Shown here: one piece after another, positions 1-7,183 of the stretch
Layout of the letters: each line of letters starts with the position of its first letter
Position numbering within the stretch: the stretch's first letter is position 1
Notes under the pieces: model-generated
The model's input: only the letters and a program-made list of their open reading frames with translations
Databases searched by the model: none
Told to the model about the DNA's origin: nothing
NCBI GenBank assembly: GCA_031267155.1
Contig: JAIRZR010000334.1
Span: forward strand, 1-12,460
From: Prevotellaceae bacterium
Lineage (GTDB): Bacteria; Bacteroidota; Bacteroidia; Bacteroidales; UBA932
Reading direction: 5' to 3'
DNA length: 12,460 nucleotides
Made by a program: the position numbers and the translations under genes

Positions 1-351
1 AACGACAGCGCCGCCCTTGCTGTTGCAGACTTGAGTATAGCGATGGGAAAAGGAAGCGATATCGCTATCGACGTCGCCAAAATGACGATTATTTCTTCCG
101 ATTTGACAAAAATCCCGGAGGCAATAGCTATTTCCGCGAAAACGGTGCGGACTGTACATCAAAATTTGTTCTGGGCTTTTATCTATAACTTTATCGGTAT
201 CCCGATAGCGGCAGGGATTCTCTATCCATTCAACGGCTTCCTGCTTAACCCGATGATCGCCGGCGCCGCAATGGCTTTGAGCAGTGTAAGCGTAGTCTGC
301 AACAGTCTTTTAGAGTTAAGAACTAAGAGTCATATATCAGCAGTTCGTTGA
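1..351 (+). CDS. copA: Copper-type P1B ATPase, C-terminal fragment (5' end outside window)
   Basis: This is the last 116 codons of a heavy-metal P-type ATPase, an inner-membrane pump that most likely exports Cu(+) using ATP. The window opens on the Asn-Asp of the GDGxND hinge motif of the phosphorylation domain (NDSAALAVADLSIAMG). Two membrane segments follow. The first carries the Tyr-Asn pair (residues 62-63 of the fragment) and the second carries MxxSS (MALSS, residues 91-95). In the P1B-1 subgroup these two signatures form the Cu(+) site together with a CPC motif that lies upstream of the window. The phosphorylation Asp, the metal-binding N-terminal domains and the CPC cannot be seen, so silver or another monovalent metal is not excluded. 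The reading frame is open from base 1 and ends at a TGA at 349-351. The last residues (about SHISAVR) are encoded by a sequence that recurs twice in the following gap, so the tail may have been altered by a repeat. It converges with mqnE. Confidence 0.85.
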   Translation, partial: NDSAALAVADLSIAMGKGSDIAIDVAKMTIISSDLTKIPEAIAISAKTVRTVHQNLFWAFIYNFIGIPIAAGILYPFNGFLLNPMIAGAAMALSSVSVVCNSLLELRTKSHISAVR

Positions 352-449
352 CATTCTAAGGAACGATAACAGTATCAACAGTTCGTTGACAAATCCCCCG
401 TGGGATTTCGCCCGCTAAGGCGAGCAAAATATCAGGAGTTCATTGACAT
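334..449 (+). repeat. Three diverged copies of a 21-base direct repeat between copA and mqnE
   Basis: Copies lie at 334-354, 372-392 and 429-449. Each has the form RTATCA, two variable bases, then AGTTCRTTGACA, with only a few differences. The starts are 38 and 57 bases apart, so the spacers are unequal. The first copy overlaps the end of the ATPase gene and supplies its stop codon. The array is too short and irregular for CRISPR. It looks like a degenerate intergenic repeat module of unknown role. Confidence 0.7.
391..422. repeat. Two adjacent short hairpins in the copA-mqnE gap
   Basis: Positions 391-408 form a perfect 7-base-pair stem (AAATCCC / GGGATTT) with a 4-base loop. Positions 409-422 form a 4-base-pair stem (CGCC / GGCG) with a 6-base loop. 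Neither is followed by a T run on either strand, so they are not classical intrinsic terminators, although they lie between converging genes. They sit between copies two and three of the 21-base repeat and resemble the REP-like palindromes in the other two gaps. Confidence 0.55.
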
Positions 450-481
450 ATTGTACATTTTAAGGCAGGGACATTGGAAAC

Positions 482-1588
482 TCAAAATGGAATTATTTCC
501 CTATAAAGCGAATCTCTTTCTACCGGAATGAAACCTGCGGAAGATATAAATTTATGCATTTCCGAAACACTCATTGTGGGAGATACTTCTTCGCTGCCCG
601 CCATGGAGTATATTTTTGTAGAATCGTCGATTGTCCCGTCCACATCATCAGCCCCGAAATTCAGCGCCAGTTGTGCCGTACCTTTTCCCAACATAGGCCA
701 GTAGGATTTTATGTGAGGGATATTGTCGAGGTATAAACGGCAAACGGCGAAATTTTTCATGACTTCCGCAGTATTGATTTCTCCGATATTGCTCATGGAA
801 TTGTTTATATTTTTATATTTTAGAGGAATAAAAGCATTGAATCCTCCTGTTTTATCCTGCAATTGTCGCAGTCTGTCGAGATGCTCAATTCTGTGTTCAT
901 AAGTTTCGACATGCCCGTAAAGCATACTTGCGTTCGATGGAAGTCCGGCATTATGAGCTTCTTCATGTATCTGCAACCACAATTGAGATGGCGCCTTGTC
1001 GCCGCAGATTTTTCGACGAATGTTTTCGTTAAATATTTCAGCGCCTCCGCCAGGGATAGAATTTAGTCCGTAATCTTTCAAAATTTTCAATCCCTGTTCG
1101 ATACCGTAGCCTGCACTTCGCATCATATAGTCAAGTTCTACCGCCGTAAATCCCTTGATATGAACCTCTGGCAGAACTGTTTTTATCTTTTGAAGCAGTT
1201 CGCCGTAAAAATGTATGTCTCTGTGCGGATGTACTCCGCCGACGATATGCACTTCCGTAATACCTTTTCCGACGTATTTCCGGCAAATGTCGAGCATCTC
1301 GGGAATGTCGAAATCCCATGCATCCCTGTCGCTTTTTTTTCGCCTGTATGAACAGAATTTACATCCAAAAATGCATATATTGCTGGGTTCGATATGAAAA
1401 TTTCTGTTGAAAAATACTTTATCGCCGGATACCTGTTTTTTGCGGAACAGAGCCAAAGAAGCCAGTAGCGACAAATTCCCGGAATTGTACAGTGAAACGC
1501 CGTCTTCAAATGTCAATCGTTCACCTTCGTATATTTTTTTTGCAAGCTGTTTGAGGTCTCCCGCATTTTCAATTATTGTCTCAATCAT
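482..1588 (-). CDS. mqnE: Aminofutalosine synthase MqnE (radical SAM)
   Basis: The 368-residue product is a radical SAM enzyme of the futalosine route to menaquinone. MqnE adds a radical formed from S-adenosylmethionine to the enolpyruvyl ether made by MqnA, giving aminofutalosine. The [4Fe-4S]-binding cysteines are C72, C76 and C79 in CIFGCKFC. Family blocks follow: EVHIVGGVHP near 112-121, PGGGAEIF at 179-186, then NASMLYGHVE, FIPLKYKN, HIKSYWPM and GTIDDSTKIYSMAGSEE. The last blocks favour MqnE over the related cyclase MqnC. The length is typical. I chose the ATG at 1588 because the family begins near here and TTAGGATTA precedes it. The open frame continues upstream to 1720, but that part runs through a promoter and a terminator. 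No other mqn gene is in the window; in this phylum they are often scattered. It stands alone, converging with copA, with its own promoter candidate at 1612-1639. Confidence 0.93.
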   Translation of the reverse strand: MIETIIENAGDLKQLAKKIYEGERLTFEDGVSLYNSGNLSLLASLALFRKKQVSGDKVFFNRNFHIEPSNICIFGCKFCSYRRKKSDRDAWDFDIPEMLDICRKYVGKGITEVHIVGGVHPHRDIHFYGELLQKIKTVLPEVHIKGFTAVELDYMMRSAGYGIEQGLKILKDYGLNSIPGGGAEIFNENIRRKICGDKAPSQLWLQIHEEAHNAGLPSNASMLYGHVETYEHRIEHLDRLRQLQDKTGGFNAFIPLKYKNINNSMSNIGEINTAEVMKNFAVCRLYLDNIPHIKSYWPMLGKGTAQLALNFGADDVDGTIDDSTKIYSMAGSEEVSPTMSVSEMHKFISSAGFIPVERDSLYREIIPF

Positions 1589-1611
1589 TAATCCTAATAT
1601 GAAATTATGTG

Positions 1612-1639
1612 CAAATATAGTGAAAAAAATAAAAACAAA
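1612..1639 (-). promoter_or_regulatory. Candidate Bacteroidota-type promoter of mqnE
   Basis: Read on the minus strand, TATATTTG (1612-1619) matches the -7 form TAnnTTTG exactly. TTTG (1636-1639) could serve as the -33 element, but the 16-base spacer is shorter than the usual 19 or so. The start codon follows about 23 bases downstream. The upstream element overlaps the T-rich tail of the terminator at 1622-1669, so mqnE would start afresh just after upstream transcripts end. Confidence 0.5.
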
Positions 1640-1669
1640 ACGAGGCAGAGTTTGGGTTTCTCTACCTCG
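1622..1669 (-). terminator. Strong intrinsic terminator upstream of mqnE, no obvious parent gene
   Basis: On the minus strand, CGAGGTAGAG and CTCTGCCTCG form a 10-base-pair stem with one G-U pair around a 9-base loop, followed by TTTTGTTTTTATTTTTTT. In plus-strand RNA the G-U becomes a C-A mismatch and no T run follows, so the element is directional. It would stop leftward transcripts entering mqnE from 1670-2320, where I find no gene. The porN transcript appears to have its own terminator at 2311-2352. Confidence 0.7.
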
Positions 1670-1882
1670 TTGCTGAACTAACCTATGAAAAACTAACTTA
1701 CACGCTATGTAAACAAGCATTTTTATGAAATGTTCAAAAAAATAGAAAAAAAATTTAATTTATATAAAAAATCTGGCTTAGTTTCACCCGAATATAAAAA
1801 ATCAGTTCAAAAAAAATATATGATTTCCTTGATTTTCATTTTAAAATGTCGTTTATGCTATGTTTCAAGGTTACTAAACTAT

Positions 1883-1900
1883 CTTCGCCTGAAGGCGAAG
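1883..1900. repeat. Short palindromic hairpin
   Basis: CTTCGCC and GGCGAAG form a perfect 7-base-pair stem around TGAA. It lacks a following T run. It matches in style (short G/C-rich stem, 2-5-base loop) the hairpins near 391, 11988, 12044 and 12395, which suggests REP-like palindromes. Confidence 0.5.
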
Positions 1901-1983
1901 GGTTTACTGTCGGCTAAAACCGAAAAAGGCTTATGCATCCTAATTGTGCATTATTGTGTAGAAAGCGTCCAAAAAGTCCCTCA

Positions 1984-2162
1984 CGTCGTCATTGCGAATA
2001 ACCGTTTCGTACCTAAACTACAAGCGAAATGACGCTTAGTCAGGACATTCCAAAAGGCGTCATCATAAATCGAAGCAAACCATCGTTGTCCGTCACTGCG
2101 AACGTAGTGAAGCAATCCAGAAAAGCCTCTTAATGTGCTGCTTACGAAAAGCGCCATTGTAA
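1984..2162 (+). repeat. Dispersed modular repeat, copy A
   Basis: This stretch matches 12064-12300 on the opposite strand. The strongest block is 2051-2084, where 33 of 34 bases match the reverse complement of 12102-12135. Other shared modules are the CGTTTCGTACCTAAACTA ... AGCGAAATGACG block (about 2003-2034), a GTCAYTGCGAAC block near 2091-2103 that ends in GAAGCAATCC, and 2121-2162, which matches the reverse complement of 12188-12231. Module order differs between the copies, as if one were permuted or part of a tandem array. GTCATTGCGA...GAAGCAATCC resembles intergenic repeats I recall from many bacterial genomes. No transposase is nearby. Confidence 0.75.
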
Positions 2163-2177
2163 GTGAAGCGAAGCAGT

Positions 2178-2305
2178 TCAACAATATTATTTCATTATAT
2201 TTTTGATGGCAGCAGATTTTCATAATCCGGGGGCATTATCTGACATTTTATCAGCAATGCTCAACAATCTTGCTTCATTATATTTTTAATGTTATCAGAT
2301 TATAC
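2178..2305 (+). repeat. Pair of ~45-base direct repeats
   Basis: Copies at 2178-2222 and 2261-2305 share TCAACAAT, then TTCATTATATTTTT, then CAGATT. About 35 of the first 43 aligned bases agree, with the starts 83 bases apart. They lie between repeat copy A and the porN terminator. Their function is unknown. Confidence 0.6.
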
Positions 2306-2310
2306 AGTTC

Positions 2311-2352
2311 AGCAAATAGAAACAAAGCCGGCAGTTAAAAACAGCCGGCTTG
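2311..2352 (-). terminator. Intrinsic terminator of the por operon
   Basis: On the minus strand, AAGCCGGC and GCCGGCTT form an 8-base-pair stem that can extend by a few A-T/C-G pairs past a bulge. The loop is A/T-rich and the tail is TTTGTTTCTATTTG. It lies about 50 bases past the porN stop with no gene in between, as expected for the end of the topA-por transcript. Confidence 0.65.
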
Positions 2353-2402
2353 TTCAGTAAAAACCCATTATCTTTAAAAAATGTTTTTTATAATATCCTG
2401 TC

Positions 2403-3296
2403 TTAATAGTTCCAGAAATCACTTTCCATCTTAAGCATCTCGTTTTTAATCCTTTCGGATTCAAGTATTGCTTCGATACCGCCGTGAGTATATTCCGTTA
2501 TATCTATATCATTCACATTTGTAGCCCGAGTTATGCGCGAGGAAAAATATCTTTTATGGAAAACATCATCGAAAGAAATGTTTGCCTGTTGATTTTTTCC
2601 CGTATAGCATGTTGTATTAGCCAATACCCTTCTTGCTTCGGGAAAATAAATCCAGCACAGTTCCTGCCTCGCAAGATTATCCATATCGCTTCCGGTCGCA
2701 TCAACCGAATTTCCATCATTATCTTTCTTAAAGACCTTTACAGGACATATAGCAATAATACGTACATCCAATCGTGAATGTCTTTTATCAAAAAACCATT
2801 TTTCCTTAACCTTGTATTCTCTAATTTGTCCCCAGCTCACATAACCTTTCTGTATGATGAGCGTATCGCCTGGACCATCTATTTTATCCTGCCTTACTTC
2901 TTTATCGGCAGCTCCTAATCTTTCCGTAACCTTACTTATTGACAGTTTCTTTGCGAAATTTTCATCATCATAAGCCTGAATTTTCTTATTCCTGATACCA
3001 TCAACCAATGCTTGAGCAAGGCTTTTTCTGCTCTGTATATCATCAGTAGGATAATACAGATGAAAATTCAATTTTTCCCTGCAGTCAATAATTCTCCATA
3101 TAGACTGCGACCACAATACATCCTCTTCTCTGATTGCAGCATATTCGACAGGCTTTTTTTCTTCCACTATCGCCTTCTCGAAAATATCCGTCATGGGAGT
3201 CATAGGCTCCTCTTCCTCAACTTGTTCTTCCTGTGCAAATGAAACAAGGGAGAACATCAGTGCAAACAATACATTAAAAATTAAAATCTTTTTCAT
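2403..3296 (-). CDS. porN: Type IX secretion system protein PorN/GldN
   Basis: The 297-residue product is a periplasmic T9SS component that, in characterised members, binds the PorK lipoprotein to build the ring under the outer membrane that contacts the PorM shaft. A signal peptide is clear at 1-22 (MKKILIFNVLFALMFSLVSF, then AQ), followed by an acidic stretch of Glu residues at 23-30. The family block IREEDVLWSQSIWRIIDCRE lies at about 55-74, followed by LNFHLYYP. The C-terminal half includes ELCWIYFPEAR and the block around DDVFHKRYFSSRI that is usual for GldN. I chose the ATG at 3296 because it places the signal peptide correctly. The frame is open to 3359 but would then overlap porM, and an ATG at 3305 is a near alternative. 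It is the last gene of the operon, 19 bases after porM, and is followed by a terminator. It is slightly shorter than the homologues I recall. Confidence 0.93.
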   Translation of the reverse strand: MKKILIFNVLFALMFSLVSFAQEEQVEEEEPMTPMTDIFEKAIVEEKKPVEYAAIREEDVLWSQSIWRIIDCREKLNFHLYYPTDDIQSRKSLAQALVDGIRNKKIQAYDDENFAKKLSISKVTERLGAADKEVRQDKIDGPGDTLIIQKGYVSWGQIREYKVKEKWFFDKRHSRLDVRIIAICPVKVFKKDNDGNSVDATGSDMDNLARQELCWIYFPEARRVLANTTCYTGKNQQANISFDDVFHKRYFSSRITRATNVNDIDITEYTHGGIEAILESERIKNEMLKMESDFWNY

Positions 3297-3315
3297 ACTA
3301 TACATTTTCTTAAAT

Positions 3316-4887
3316 TTAACCTCCAACTTGATAAGTTTTAGCAGGCAACTCCCTGACATCGTTAGTGCCTTTCACTTTTACTTTTATATTCGATATAATA
3401 ACTCTGGAACCTACTTTAAGCGCCGACATATATTGTCTCTGATCTTCAGTGAATCTGTAACTGTTCGATGTAGCCATTTTAATATATCCTGCCTGAAACG
3501 TCTCAAGAGTAAACGAAAGCACATCGAAAGTCAAATCGAAATCGAAATCATCCGGCATTTTTGCCACAACTCCCTGAACCGAACTTAACTGGCTTCGGGT
3601 AACCGATTCGCCTTTTATACCAAACAGTGAAGGCACGGGATCGGGAACGCGCTTCACTCTGAACTCTCTTGTGCCCATATTTTTCTGCTCGCCGTCCACC
3701 GTTGCCGTTACAGATATATTGCATTTACCTACACTTGCAGCTTTTACGATATATGAGCCGCCCTGTGTCGGAGTTATTGTCCCGTTGGAAATGCTTATAT
3801 GAATGTCTTTTTGAGAAACACCGGAAACCGAAACATCTACTGGATTGTCAACTCCCAGATAAAACACATTCATCTTGGTTGCTGAAACAGCCAGCGAAGG
3901 TTCGATAACATGATATTCGAATTTGAAATTTCGCTGATCCGTCCCGCCGGAAGCATTTCGGTACTCTATATATCCTGCGATAGTACTGGGACCAATACTT
4001 GAACCGGAGAAAGGAATTTTCGCTCTGCCGGCTTTCATCGGAATCTTTCTTCCGCCTACATGAGCTTCAGCCTGTATGGATTCGTCGAATGCAACCAGAA
4101 ATACTTCTGCTTCGCCTGTGGCTCCTTTCATTATCATTCCATTAGGATTGCTAACAGCCGCTTCGACATTCGAAATCTTAAGATCGTCCTTGCCGATGCG
4201 CGATCTTAGATAATCCAGCACATAGCTTTCGCAGTTCAGGATATCCACCTGTATTTTACTCAATAAGGCAATAGCCGAAATCAGAGGAGTACTGTTGAAT
4301 GTAAAAGTCTCCCAGTCCCTGACATCTGTCAAACCTTTCTTGGGGACTTCAAAACTCAGCAAGTCGTTTATAAACGACTGTATATCCGGATTATCGCCAA
4401 CTATGTCTTTTAACAGGAAATCTTTATATTCCAAAACCTTCTTATGAAGGTCATAAGCTTTTCCGTTATCGCTGACGCCCAGCAGAACCTGATTGGCAAC
4501 GTTAAGATCGTCCATCTTTTTGATACTGTCAACATATATCTTACCGTCTTTGACAGCAGTTGCCTCGTCTCCGCCCGTTACCTGAATCATTTCTATTTTC
4601 AATCCCTGTATATAGTCGTTGATTTCTTTAGTCTTTTCCCTTGTTATTTTAGCCTTGTCTCTCCATTCCACTGCTTTTTGTCCCAATTCGGCAACTGCAT
4701 CTTCGAAAACATTTATAGTATTATCGTTTTTTATACCGGTAATGGTAATAGTCTGATCAAGACCCCGTTCAATTTTAGCAAAAGCATCCACAACTTCGGC
4801 AGAAACATTCAGCGCCAACATCGCAGTCAACACTAAATACATCATGTTGATCATTTTCTGTCTTGGTGTTTGTTTTCCTCCAGCCAT
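3316..4887 (-). CDS. porM: Type IX secretion system motor/shaft protein PorM/GldM
   Basis: The 523-residue product is anchored in the inner membrane by one N-terminal helix (about 12-32) and extends across the periplasm. With PorL it forms the proton-driven motor, and its periplasmic domains reach the PorK/PorN ring. The start MAGGKQTPRQKMINMMYLVL is diagnostic. It includes Arg9 and Tyr17, positions I recall as functionally important in GldM. Next come a helical region (about 35-220) and then beta-rich segments, for example at 240-310, 325-410 and 425-520, consistent with the stacked Ig-like domains D2-D4 of known structures. The protein ends in LPAKTYQVGG. It starts 12 bases after the porL stop, so translation is probably coupled. 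No truncation is seen. Confidence 0.96.
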   Translation of the reverse strand: MAGGKQTPRQKMINMMYLVLTAMLALNVSAEVVDAFAKIERGLDQTITITGIKNDNTINVFEDAVAELGQKAVEWRDKAKITREKTKEINDYIQGLKIEMIQVTGGDEATAVKDGKIYVDSIKKMDDLNVANQVLLGVSDNGKAYDLHKKVLEYKDFLLKDIVGDNPDIQSFINDLLSFEVPKKGLTDVRDWETFTFNSTPLISAIALLSKIQVDILNCESYVLDYLRSRIGKDDLKISNVEAAVSNPNGMIMKGATGEAEVFLVAFDESIQAEAHVGGRKIPMKAGRAKIPFSGSSIGPSTIAGYIEYRNASGGTDQRNFKFEYHVIEPSLAVSATKMNVFYLGVDNPVDVSVSGVSQKDIHISISNGTITPTQGGSYIVKAASVGKCNISVTATVDGEQKNMGTREFRVKRVPDPVPSLFGIKGESVTRSQLSSVQGVVAKMPDDFDFDLTFDVLSFTLETFQAGYIKMATSNSYRFTEDQRQYMSALKVGSRVIISNIKVKVKGTNDVRELPAKTYQVGG

Positions 4888-4899
4888 AATTTATTTTTT

Positions 4900-5745
4900 T
4901 TATTTATTCAAAACCGAATTTACTGCAGTCAACATGCTACCATAAATAGAGTTTAAATTTTCTACATTATTATTTAAACTTGCCATCTGCGCTCCCAGTT
5001 TTTGCGTTTCGCTTATGGAAATATTCACATTGCCTGCCAATTGCTGTATATCGCCATGCAGGGAAACATAATCGCTCTGCACTTTTTTGGTTTCCTGCAA
5101 ATATAATTCGTAGGACGAATTGAGCGCTCCCATTGTACGTCCCAGCGTTTCCAGCTGTCCACGGTAATATTCGTAGCCGGAATGTATCTGTTCCAATCCT
5201 GCCTTCGACTGTTCATTAAGTTGCTGTATTGCCAGAGAACCTTTGCTGTAGGATTCCGACAATGCGCCGGCAGATTCGCTTATCGAAACAATCGAACCGG
5301 AAGCCGAATACATTTTTCCCGTCATATCCGAGGCTGCCGACGCTAAGTTCGAAAGTCCGGACATTTGATTCATCGAATCCGAGAATTTCCGGATATTATC
5401 CCTCAAACCATCTGTAGTTGCCTGATCAATACTCAAATCGAAATTGACGCCTCCTCCAACATGCTGTGGATGCTGTGATTTTGTTTGAGCCAATTGACTG
5501 TTATGTCCAGTCGCATTTTCAGACAATTCGGGAAACACCGTATCCCAATGATATTCTTTCGGAAGGGCTTCAAACACCGATATGGCAAATATTATTGCTT
5601 CTACAGTCATTCCTGTTACCAGCATAGTACCGGCGCCTGGCCAGTGCATAAGTTTAAACAGCGCGCCCAATATAACCACCGAAGCTCCCAAGCCATAAGC
5701 TGTTGCGATAACGCGTTTAGCAAATTTTGATTCTAATAATTTCAT
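4900..5745 (-). CDS. porL: Type IX secretion system motor protein PorL/GldL
   Basis: The 281-residue inner-membrane protein partners PorM in the T9SS proton-driven motor. Two membrane helices occupy about 11-32 and 37-60, joined by the family block KLMHWPGAGTM (31-41). TM2 contains Glu49 (MTVEAIIFAISVFEA), with a second Glu at 59. The TM2 glutamate is the charged residue implicated in proton use in the family. The remaining 220 residues should be cytoplasmic. They are Ser/Gln/Asn-rich and largely helical (for example MYSASGSIVSISESAGALSE), and are likely a coiled coil or helical bundle, as in other GldL proteins. The ATG at 5745 gives the standard N-terminus MKLLESKFAKRVIATAYGLG. The 53-base A/T-rich gap before it shows no TAnnTTTG box, so it is probably read from the operon promoter. 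Confidence 0.95.
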   Translation of the reverse strand: MKLLESKFAKRVIATAYGLGASVVILGALFKLMHWPGAGTMLVTGMTVEAIIFAISVFEALPKEYHWDTVFPELSENATGHNSQLAQTKSQHPQHVGGGVNFDLSIDQATTDGLRDNIRKFSDSMNQMSGLSNLASAASDMTGKMYSASGSIVSISESAGALSESYSKGSLAIQQLNEQSKAGLEQIHSGYEYYRGQLETLGRTMGALNSSYELYLQETKKVQSDYVSLHGDIQQLAGNVNISISETQKLGAQMASLNNNVENLNSIYGSMLTAVNSVLNK

Positions 5746-5798
5746 AATTGTTATACTTTATATTTTTATATTTTATTATTCATGTATCTCAATATAAT

Positions 5799-7178
5799 TT
5801 ATCTTCCCGGCTGTCTGTTACCTACAACAGCATCCCTGACAACCCTGAAACCTATATACGAATGTGTACTGTCCATATAATTATAGTCTCTTGCTCCCGT
5901 TTGCAGGAAATACGAAATATCCTTCCAGGAACCGCCTCTGACAACTTTACGTTTCTTGCTCGCCTTGTCGCCTTTGAAAACATGCTGATGATATACCGGA
6001 ACCAAATCGTGGGTCGTTTCGTATCCGTTTTCGTCATAAGCGTCGTTAACCCATTCGGAAACATTACCGGCCATATCGTACAGACCAAACTCATTCGGTT
6101 CATACTGGGCTACGGGAGATGTTCTCGAGAAACCGTCAAGTGAATAATCGCCTCTCTGCGGTTTGAAATTTGCGAGAAAACATCCGCTGCTGTTGGTATT
6201 ATACATGCTTCCCCAGGGATAAAGGTTACCCTCCAGACCGCCTCTTGCAGCATATTCGTATTCAACTTCCATCGGCAACCTGTATTCATGGGCGGGATAT
6301 TGATTTCTGTACCTTTTTTCCTTTGCATGATACGATCTCCAGTTACAAAACGCAGTCGCCTGCCTCCACGATACCCCGACAACAGGATAATAATCGTATG
6401 CGGGATGCCAGAAATATGAGCGGGCAAGAGGTTCATTATATGAATTGAAAAAATCGCGTATCCATGCCAAAGTATCGGGGTAAACAGGAATATCTTCCTC
6501 CACCATGAATGAACTCCTATCCTGAATATCAATAAGTTTACCATCCTTGTCATGGACTTTTCCCTCATAACGTCCGATTCCGTTTTCATCCACAATATAT
6601 TTGGCTTTTGCCGCCTGCCGCAAATCAAAATATCTGTATTTGTAATTCAGTTTACGGGTATCAATAACCCTTTTCTGCCCCAAGGCTTCCTCCTTTGTGT
6701 AAAAAAAATCCTTATTATCCCTAAGTACAGAATAATGCTCTTCATACTTACTTTGCTTCGGTCTAAGATGTATCGCCGTTCTGTAATTAAGACGGATTTC
6801 ATTGGGATCCGCTTGATCATCTTCTTCGTCATCATTCTCTTCGATGGCAAATCCATCGACCTCTCCACTCGCCAGTATTCTTCTTGCTATGGAATCAGCC
6901 GTCCAGTTAACAAATTCTCTGTATGCCAGATTAGTCGTTTCGGTCTGATCCATAAAAAAATCATCTGTAGTTCGACGTCTCAGGGGAGCATTCATCGCCC
7001 ATACATAATCCTCGTCGTTTGATCCCATTTCAAACGATCCTTTTTCAATGTAAACCATGTTTTCGGGAGGAGCTTCAAAACCCCTTCTCGAACCTTTTCC
7101 TCCAATTCCCCCGCTGTTTCCGCATGAGGTCATAATAAAAAGAACAACCAATAATAAAATCACTCTCTTCATGTCCAT
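5799..7178 (-). CDS. porK: Type IX secretion system ring lipoprotein PorK/GldK (SUMF1/FGE-fold)
   Basis: The 459-residue product is an outer-membrane lipoprotein that with PorN forms the periplasmic T9SS ring. Residues 1-18 are a lipoprotein signal and Cys19 is the lipidation site (FIMTSCGNSGG). The rest has a formylglycine-generating-enzyme-like (SUMF1) fold. It starts at MVYIEKGSFEMGSND (41-55), has GVSWRQATAFCNWRS (268-282), RLPMEVEYEYAARGG (300-314) and YDMAGNVSEWVNDAY (367-381), and ends in VVRGGSW ... GFRVVRD. GldK proteins are not known to act as enzymes. Residues about 105-245 form a charged insert typical of GldK, with an acidic run at 114-122. An ATG two codons inside (7172) is an equally good start. 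It follows porP by 5 bases, so the two are surely cotranscribed. Confidence 0.95.
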   Translation of the reverse strand: MDMKRVILLLVVLFIMTSCGNSGGIGGKGSRRGFEAPPENMVYIEKGSFEMGSNDEDYVWAMNAPLRRRTTDDFFMDQTETTNLAYREFVNWTADSIARRILASGEVDGFAIEENDDEEDDQADPNEIRLNYRTAIHLRPKQSKYEEHYSVLRDNKDFFYTKEEALGQKRVIDTRKLNYKYRYFDLRQAAKAKYIVDENGIGRYEGKVHDKDGKLIDIQDRSSFMVEEDIPVYPDTLAWIRDFFNSYNEPLARSYFWHPAYDYYPVVGVSWRQATAFCNWRSYHAKEKRYRNQYPAHEYRLPMEVEYEYAARGGLEGNLYPWGSMYNTNSSGCFLANFKPQRGDYSLDGFSRTSPVAQYEPNEFGLYDMAGNVSEWVNDAYDENGYETTHDLVPVYHQHVFKGDKASKKRKVVRGGSWKDISYFLQTGARDYNYMDSTHSYIGFRVVRDAVVGNRQPGR

Positions 7179-7183
7179 AACTT

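Larger units (their letters stand above)
1670..2310. other. Gene-free stretch between mqnE and the por operon
   Basis: No credible coding region is seen on either strand. The left part (1730-1880) is A/T-rich without recognisable structure. Positions 1883-1900 form a hairpin (CTTCGCC, loop TGAA, GGCGAAG). Positions 1984-2162 hold repeat copy A, and 2178-2305 hold two direct repeats. The short open frames here translate repeat sequence and resemble no protein family I know. No tRNA or rRNA was recognised. Confidence 0.65.

Noticed and set aside
391..408. Bidirectional terminator between copA and mqnE
   Set aside because: The stem is good, but neither strand has a T run after it.
334..449. CRISPR array
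   Set aside because: Only three diverged 21-base copies with unequal spacers of about 17 and 36 bases, hairpins inside a spacer, and no cas genes.
1589..1720. N-terminal extension of mqnE to an upstream ATG at 1720
   Set aside because: The extra 44 residues translate the promoter and terminator and match nothing in the family, whose N-terminus lies near the ATG at 1588.
1730..2032. Plus-strand open frame of 100 codons
   Set aside because: Its first half is A/T-rich low-complexity sequence and its end is a translation of repeat copy A. No family resemblance.
3297..3359. Extension of porN upstream to an ATG at 3359
   Set aside because: It would overlap the end of porM and displace a clear signal peptide that begins at 3296.
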